In this document: in pieces, positions 60,074 to 64,000 of the stretch
Position numbering within the stretch: position 1 is the stretch's first letter
Layout of the letters: each line of letters opens with the position of its first letter
DNA from: Gammaproteobacteria bacterium
GTDB taxonomy: Bacteria; Pseudomonadota; Gammaproteobacteria; Pseudomonadales; Azotimanducaceae
NCBI GenBank assembly: GCA_026708185.1
Contig: JAPOVK010000044.1
Span: 54,207-118,206 of the forward strand
Reading direction: 5' to 3'
DNA length: 64,000 nt
The notes under the pieces: generated by a model
What the model was told of the DNA's origin: nothing
The model's input: the letters and a program-made list of their open reading frames with translations, nothing else
Database searches by the model: none
Translations under genes and position numbers: made by a program

Positions 60074-60694
60074 GTGGCGCTTGCGCTCGACATCGTGCTT
60101 TGGGTATTCGTCGGTGTGTTGACCTTGGCCGTGCTGGCTCTCGCACGCCAGGTCGGCGTGCTCAATCAGCGCGTGGCGCCCGCCGGCGCGCTCATGCCGA
60201 CGACCGGGCCCAAGGTCGGCGAACTGACCGAGGCCGTGGACGCGGACGATCTCTCCGGCGCGGGACACCGGATCGGTGGTCCTTCGGCGGACGACACCCT
60301 GGTCTTGTTCATCTCGCCCACGTGTCCCGTGTGCAAGGCGCTGCTGCCGGCCGCGCGGTCGCTGGCGGCGGCGGAGAGCCTGCGCCTGGTGTTCGCAAGT
60401 GACGGGTTCGACGCCGCACGGCACCGGGCGTTCGCGGGCGACGTGGGACTTGAGCGGTTCCCCTATGTGCTCTCGCAGGCGCTCGGGATGCGCTACGGCG
60501 TCAGTCGGTTGCCGTTCGCGGTGCTCATCGGCGCCGACGGCGTGTTGCGCGGGCGGGGCCTGGTGAACTCCCGGGAACACCTCGAGAGCCTGATGGAGTC
60601 GTGGCGCACCGGGGTTGCAACGCTGCAGGACTATGTACAGGAGATCGGCGGGGTCGGCGTCTTCGACCCGCGGTCTAGCAAGGAGAACGGATGA
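60074..60694 (+). CDS. mauD: Thioredoxin-like disulfide protein MauD
   Basis: The 206-residue protein from GTG 60074 has an N-terminal anchor (ALDIVLWVFVGVLTLAVLAL), a linker, and a thioredoxin fold with the redox site SPTCPVCK near 82-89 and cis-Pro VSRLPFAVLIGADG near 143-156. It probably forms the six disulfides of the light chain in the periplasm. The stop overlaps the mauA start. Confidence 0.9.
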   Translation: MALALDIVLWVFVGVLTLAVLALARQVGVLNQRVAPAGALMPTTGPKVGELTEAVDADDLSGAGHRIGGPSADDTLVLFISPTCPVCKALLPAARSLAAAESLRLVFASDGFDAARHRAFAGDVGLERFPYVLSQALGMRYGVSRLPFAVLIGADGVLRGRGLVNSREHLESLMESWRTGVATLQDYVQEIGGVGVFDPRSSKENG

Positions 60695-61317
60695 TGAAGG
60701 CACGGGGATCGCGGATGCCTGGCCAAGGCGGCCTATTGGCGCGCATGTTTGATGCGGTCGCACGAAAATCCACGACGGGCCTCGCCGAACGCACGTCGCG
60801 TCGCGGCTTCCTCGGCCGTGTCGGCGTGTTGCTGGCCGGGGCCGGTGCGTTGCCGTTGCTGCCTGTCGCACGATCATTCGGTGCCGAAGCGCCGGCCGAG
60901 GGCGAGACAGCGGGAGACGCGCCGGCCGTGACGGCCTTGCGCGAGTTCGGCGATCCGCAGAGTTGCGACTATTGGCGCTACTGCGCCTTGGGTGGTTCGC
61001 TTTGCGCCTGTTGCGGCGGTAGCGCCAGCGCGTGCCCGCCGGGTGCTGAGCCATCACCGATCACCTGGGTTGGCACGTGCCGGAATCCCGCGGACGGCAA
61101 GCAGTACCTGATCTCCTACAACGACTGCTGCGGCAAGGCCTTCTGCCCGCGCTGCTTCTGTCACCGGACCGAGGGGGCCAAGCCCGTCTACTTCCCGAGC
61201 AAGAGCAACAACGTGCTGTGGTGCTTCGGCGTCGAAAGCAACGCCTACCACTGCACCGTCTCGGCGGTGCTCGGCGAAGCGCCGGACGAAACCGCGGAAG
61301 CGCCGGCCACGGAATGA
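60691..61317 (+). CDS. mauA: TTQ amine dehydrogenase light chain
   Basis: The 208-residue precursor has a Tat signal (SRRGFLGRVG near 36-45) and a Cys-rich mature chain (CDYWRYCALGGSLCACCGG, DCCGKAFCPRCFCH). The two cofactor tryptophans align as W126 (ITWVGTC) and W177 (LWCFG). Their spacing of 51 equals that between Trp57 and Trp108 of known methylamine dehydrogenase. The subunit deaminates primary amines and passes electrons to a cytochrome or amicyanin. An Ala/Glu-rich C-terminal tail is extra. Confidence 0.95.
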   Translation: MMKARGSRMPGQGGLLARMFDAVARKSTTGLAERTSRRGFLGRVGVLLAGAGALPLLPVARSFGAEAPAEGETAGDAPAVTALREFGDPQSCDYWRYCALGGSLCACCGGSASACPPGAEPSPITWVGTCRNPADGKQYLISYNDCCGKAFCPRCFCHRTEGAKPVYFPSKSNNVLWCFGVESNAYHCTVSAVLGEAPDETAEAPATE

Positions 61318-61781
61318 CCACACCGAGGGCGCGACCGCTCATTGGTCTGCTCCTCGTAGCGACCATCGGCTTCGCCGCTGGAAGCGAGGGTGACGACGAC
61401 GGATTGTCCGACGTGGCGCGTGCTGCAGCGCGTTTCGACTACCTGCTGCACTGTTCCGGCTGTCACTTGCCGGACGGCAGCGGGGCGCCGCCCGAGGTGC
61501 CGTCGTTGCGAGGCCCGATGGGGGCTCTGGTGGCGACGCCCGAAGGGCGGGACTACATCGCCCGCGTGCCGGAAGTGGCCCAAGCGCCGCTGGCCGACGA
61601 CGCCTTGGCGCGCGTGCTGAACTGGGTTCTGCTCGAGTTCAATGGCGAGACGCTGCCAAGCGGCTTTCAGCTCATGGGCGCCGCCGAGGTTGGCGTCGCT
61701 CGCGCCAAGGTCCTGGCCGACCCGTTGCGTGCCCGCGAGGTGATCGTCGGCCGCTACGCGGACAAGACTGCAACCGACTAG
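61314..61781 (+). CDS. Small c-type cytochrome, likely electron acceptor of the amine dehydrogenase
   Basis: Starting in an ATGA overlap with mauA, the 155-residue protein has a signal peptide (LIGLLLVATIGFAAGS) and one heme site HCSGCHLPDGSGAPP near 44-58. A possible axial Met is in FQLMGAAE near 121-128. It is encoded where amicyanin or another acceptor normally sits, so it probably takes electrons from the TTQ subunit. Only one CxxCH is present, so it is not a diheme MauG. Confidence 0.82.
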   Translation: MTTPRARPLIGLLLVATIGFAAGSEGDDDGLSDVARAAARFDYLLHCSGCHLPDGSGAPPEVPSLRGPMGALVATPEGRDYIARVPEVAQAPLADDALARVLNWVLLEFNGETLPSGFQLMGAAEVGVARAKVLADPLRAREVIVGRYADKTATD

Positions 61782-62176
61782 CTTTGCAGCCGGTCCATCA
61801 GGCTGCCGTACGGCAGGAAACGATTGCTGCTGACACGCCTGATCCAGGGCGTGAGATCGTGCGGATAGTCGCCGCGGGCGCGGAGCATCCGGGCAAGCGC
61901 GATGACCGGCGACTTGGCGCCCGCTTCGCACCCTGGAATGGTCTCTTCGGCCAGCGTCAGGGCACGGGCCCAGCCGACAAGGCGGCGCGACGGCTCACCG
62001 TCGAAGAGGCCGGCACGCTCGTCCGGCGTGGCCGCGAATACCTGTCGCAGGCAAGCGGCGACGTCACTGTCGACGGAAAGCGTACCGTTCGCCGCCTCGG
62101 CAGCCGCGACATCGAGGGCCTGCGCGTGAAGGGGTCCGAGTTTCGGCGCCGGTTCCCAAGCGCCCACATCGCTCAT
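61778..62176 (-). CDS. Hypothetical protein (132 aa)
   Basis: I do not recognise this protein. From ATG 62176 (MSDVGAWEPAPKLGPL) it is helical and soluble, with AEAANGTLSVDSDVAACLRQ near 27-46 and ALTLAEETIPGCEAGAKSP near 72-90. Its 3' end overlaps the convergent cytochrome gene by 4 nt; its 5' end is 41 nt from the divergent mutY. Gene-like codon use, no known domain. Confidence 0.6.
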   Translation of the reverse strand: MSDVGAWEPAPKLGPLHAQALDVAAAEAANGTLSVDSDVAACLRQVFAATPDERAGLFDGEPSRRLVGWARALTLAEETIPGCEAGAKSPVIALARMLRARGDYPHDLTPWIRRVSSNRFLPYGSLMDRLQS

Positions 62177-62217
62177 CGCTCGATCCGGTCTCAACCCGAC
62201 GTGGCAGTGTAAAGCAC

Positions 62218-63315
62218 ATGGCGACGTCGAGCCTGGGCGAGCCCATCAATCCTCGTTCGACGGAGACCGCGGACGACTTCGCGAGGCGTCTGCTGGCGTG
62301 GTGGGACGAACACGGTCGCAAGGATCTGCCCTGGCAGCGGAACCGGACACCGTACCGGGTGTGGGTGTCCGAGATCATGCTCCAACAGACCACGGTTGCC
62401 GCGGTCGCGCCGTATTTCGAACGCTTCATTGCGCGCTTCCCCGACATCGAGACGCTTGCCGGTGCCGACCTCGATGAGGTCCTGCACCTGTGGAGCGGAC
62501 TCGGCTACTACGCTCGTGCGCGCAGCCTGCATCGCGCGGCGAGCGTGGTCATGACGGACTTCGGCGGCCGTCTTCCCGACTCGGAGCAGGCATTGACGAA
62601 GTTGCCCGGAATCGGTCGTTCAACCGCCGCGGCGATCACCGCACAGGCCTTCGGCCGACGCGCCGCCATTCTGGACGGCAACGTGAAGCGGGTGCTCGCG
62701 AGGTTTCACCGCGTCGCCGGACCGCCATCGTCGGCCGCAACGCAACGGGCGTTGTGGGACTTCGCGGAGTCCCACACACCGGAGAAGCGCGTGGCCGACT
62801 ACACGCAGGCAATCATGGACCTTGGAGCAACGCTATGTCGGCGCAAGGACCCGTCCTGTCCGGAATGCCCGGTGCAGGACATGTGCGGCGCGCTAGCACG
62901 GGGCGATGTCGCTCGCTTCCCGGAACGAGCCGTGCGGCGCGAACGCCGCATCGAACGGTGCCGCTTCTTCGTACTCACGGCACCGGATCGGACGTGCTAC
63001 GTGGAACAACGACCCGCGGCCGGAATCTGGGGCGGGCTCTGGTCACCGCCGGCGAGGGATGCGGACGAATCAGCGACGCGGTTCCTCGAGGTTCTTGGCG
63101 TGGATTCGGTTCTGGTCCTGGAATACAACGCCGCGCCGACGATTCACCACGGCTTCACCCACTTCGACCTCGATGTCGAGCCGGTTTACATCCGCTTAGC
63201 GGAGAAACCGCCGGGCCTTCCGGGACGTTGGATCGGGCCCGATCACCGGCTTGGCGTTTCGGCGTTGGCCGTTAGACTCTTGGCCGCGACGCAGCCGATC
63301 GAACTCGAGCCATGA
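62218..63315 (+). CDS. mutY: Adenine DNA glycosylase
   Basis: The 365-residue protein has the helix-hairpin-helix glycosylase core: WVSEIMLQQTTVAAVAPYFERF near 44-65, the HhH LTKLPGIGRSTAAAITAQAFG near 126-146 with the catalytic Asp in ILDGNVKRVLARF near 151-163. The [4Fe-4S] cysteines are CRRKDPSCPECPVQDMC (spacing 6-2-5) near 206-222, and a MutT-like C-terminal domain recognises 8-oxoG. It removes A opposite 8-oxoguanine. The yggX start overlaps its stop. Confidence 0.95.
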   Translation: MATSSLGEPINPRSTETADDFARRLLAWWDEHGRKDLPWQRNRTPYRVWVSEIMLQQTTVAAVAPYFERFIARFPDIETLAGADLDEVLHLWSGLGYYARARSLHRAASVVMTDFGGRLPDSEQALTKLPGIGRSTAAAITAQAFGRRAAILDGNVKRVLARFHRVAGPPSSAATQRALWDFAESHTPEKRVADYTQAIMDLGATLCRRKDPSCPECPVQDMCGALARGDVARFPERAVRRERRIERCRFFVLTAPDRTCYVEQRPAAGIWGGLWSPPARDADESATRFLEVLGVDSVLVLEYNAAPTIHHGFTHFDLDVEPVYIRLAEKPPGLPGRWIGPDHRLGVSALAVRLLAATQPIELEP

Positions 63316-63578
63316 GCCGTACCGTGTTTTGCCGAAAGTACCGCGAGGAGTTGCCGGGCCTTGACGCGCCGCCGCTACCGGGAGGGGCCGGCGAGGACAT
63401 CTTCGAGAACGTCTCCGCCAAGGCGTGGCAGGAGTGGCAGCATGTGCAGACGATGCTGATCAACGAGCATCACCTGTCGATGGCCGACCGCGAGGCGCGC
63501 AGCTACTTGAGCGAGCAGATGCGCCGGTTCCTGGCCAACGAGGACTACGACCGGCCCGCGGGCTACGTTCCGGAGTAG
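63312..63578 (+). CDS. yggX: Fe(II) trafficking/oxidative damage protection protein YggX
   Basis: An 88-residue YggX with MSRTVFCRKYREELPGL, the IFENVSAKAWQEWQHVQTML region near 30-49 and LINEHHLSMADREARSYL. It protects Fe-S proteins against oxidative damage and includes the single conserved Cys7. The start overlaps mutY (ATGA), an order conserved in enterics and pseudomonads, where YggX may guard the MutY cluster. Confidence 0.95.
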   Translation: MSRTVFCRKYREELPGLDAPPLPGGAGEDIFENVSAKAWQEWQHVQTMLINEHHLSMADREARSYLSEQMRRFLANEDYDRPAGYVPE

Positions 63579-63596
63579 CCCGCGGCCAGTTTGCTT

Positions 63597-64000
63597 TTAG
63601 GCGCTTGAGCTCGGTCGGGCCTTGACGGCTGCGTACCAGCGCTGCAGGTGCGGATGCTCGTCGCCAGCCCTGATCTGCACCCACTTGGCGAAGTCGACCA
63701 CGCAGAACGCCGTGATGTCGGCGATGGAGAAGCTGTCGCCGGCCACGTACTCCGATTCGCCGAGCGTCGCATTCAGCGAGTCGTAGAACCGTCCGGCGAG
63801 ACTCTTGCCCCGATCGACCAGGTCCGCGATCACGGGCACGCCTTCGGTGCCTGAGACGGCGCGGTCGGCGAATGCGGGGTTGCCGTTGCGGAAGGCGTCG
63901 GCGACGGGCATCAATCCATCCCATTCCATGTGCCGCTGCGCGGATTCGATCACCGCCTTGGACTTGGCGTCGGTGCCCATCAACGGCGGCTCGGGGTGCA
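63597..64000 (-). CDS. Glutathione S-transferase, C-terminal part (5' end outside window)
   Basis: The open frame enters from the window edge with HPEPPLMGTDAKSKA, the usual link from the thioredoxin-like to the helical GST domain. It continues with ALGESEYVAGDSFSIADITAF-type sequence (FSIADITAFCVVDFAKW) and ends HLQRWYAAVKARPSS. The missing N-terminal about 70 residues would hold the glutathione site. It is convergent with yggX. The class cannot be set from this part. Confidence 0.88.
   Translation of the reverse strand, partial: HPEPPLMGTDAKSKAVIESAQRHMEWDGLMPVADAFRNGNPAFADRAVSGTEGVPVIADLVDRGKSLAGRFYDSLNATLGESEYVAGDSFSIADITAFCVVDFAKWVQIRAGDEHPHLQRWYAAVKARPSSSA

Noticed and set aside
1..64000. 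CRISPR array, tRNA or rRNA genes, IS element
   Set aside because: No regularly spaced repeats of CRISPR type, no cloverleaf-like or rRNA-like stretches and no transposase coding region were seen by reading; a tRNAscan or ISfinder run would be decisive.

Overview
The window is about 64 kb of GC-rich bacterial chromosome, with no rRNA, tRNA or CRISPR array that I could see. Several adjacencies point to a gammaproteobacterium: mutY next to yggX, RNase T near a CGFS monothiol glutaredoxin and argF, an mpl ligase, and hisB-hisA between a C-terminal processing protease and mutY. The abundance of class III CoA-transferase, phytanoyl-CoA and TauD dioxygenases, sulfatase, Uma2 and flavin oxidoreductase genes is typical of uncultured marine or host-associated members, but that habitat is an inference. 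Genes are packed tightly, and start/stop overlaps of the GTGA or ATGA type recur.

Positions 1-14,240 are a defence island. A six-gene minus-strand operon runs from 12,749 to beyond base 1: DUF499 ATPase, DUF3780 protein, DUF1156 adenine methylase, PHP-domain/SMC-like ATPase (TrlF-like), AlbA_2/GHKL protein, and a PLD-nuclease/SNF2-helicase fusion cut by the window edge. Every junction is an overlap or a gap of at most 5 nt. Divergent from it is a HEPN-like gene that appears frameshifted. This is the best candidate for a novel system: the DUF499/DUF3780/DUF1156/helicase core is a known but poorly characterised defence set, and the ATPase plus AlbA_2 pair looks like an embedded extra module.

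Positions 14,278-42,563 are mostly catabolic and accessory genes: a double-domain CoA-transferase with one degenerate site, an LLM flavin oxidoreductase, an amidohydrolase, iron dioxygenases, a sulfatase-esterase-carboxymuconolactone decarboxylase run, a GH32-like protein with a changed active site, an odd ClpN-repeat protein, acyl-CoA dehydrogenase and enoyl-CoA hydratase genes, an M16 protease, an FMN hydroxyacid oxidase, and a quinone-type reductase carrying an in-frame palindromic element. Two toxin-antitoxin-like modules (AbrB-Doc near 21.0 kb; HTH-DUF4258 near 33.3 kb) each have a palindrome over the promoter.

Positions 42,626-63,578 are core metabolism: rnt, grxD, a PatB-type lyase, argD-argF, purC, an AICAR-transformylase-only purH, a biotin carboxylase-like gene, mpl, an acyl-CoA dehydrogenase, an S41 protease and hisB-hisA (hisH and hisF absent). 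A TTQ amine dehydrogenase cluster (mauB-E-D-A plus cytochrome c) sits between hisB and mutY-yggX. A partial glutathione S-transferase ends the window.
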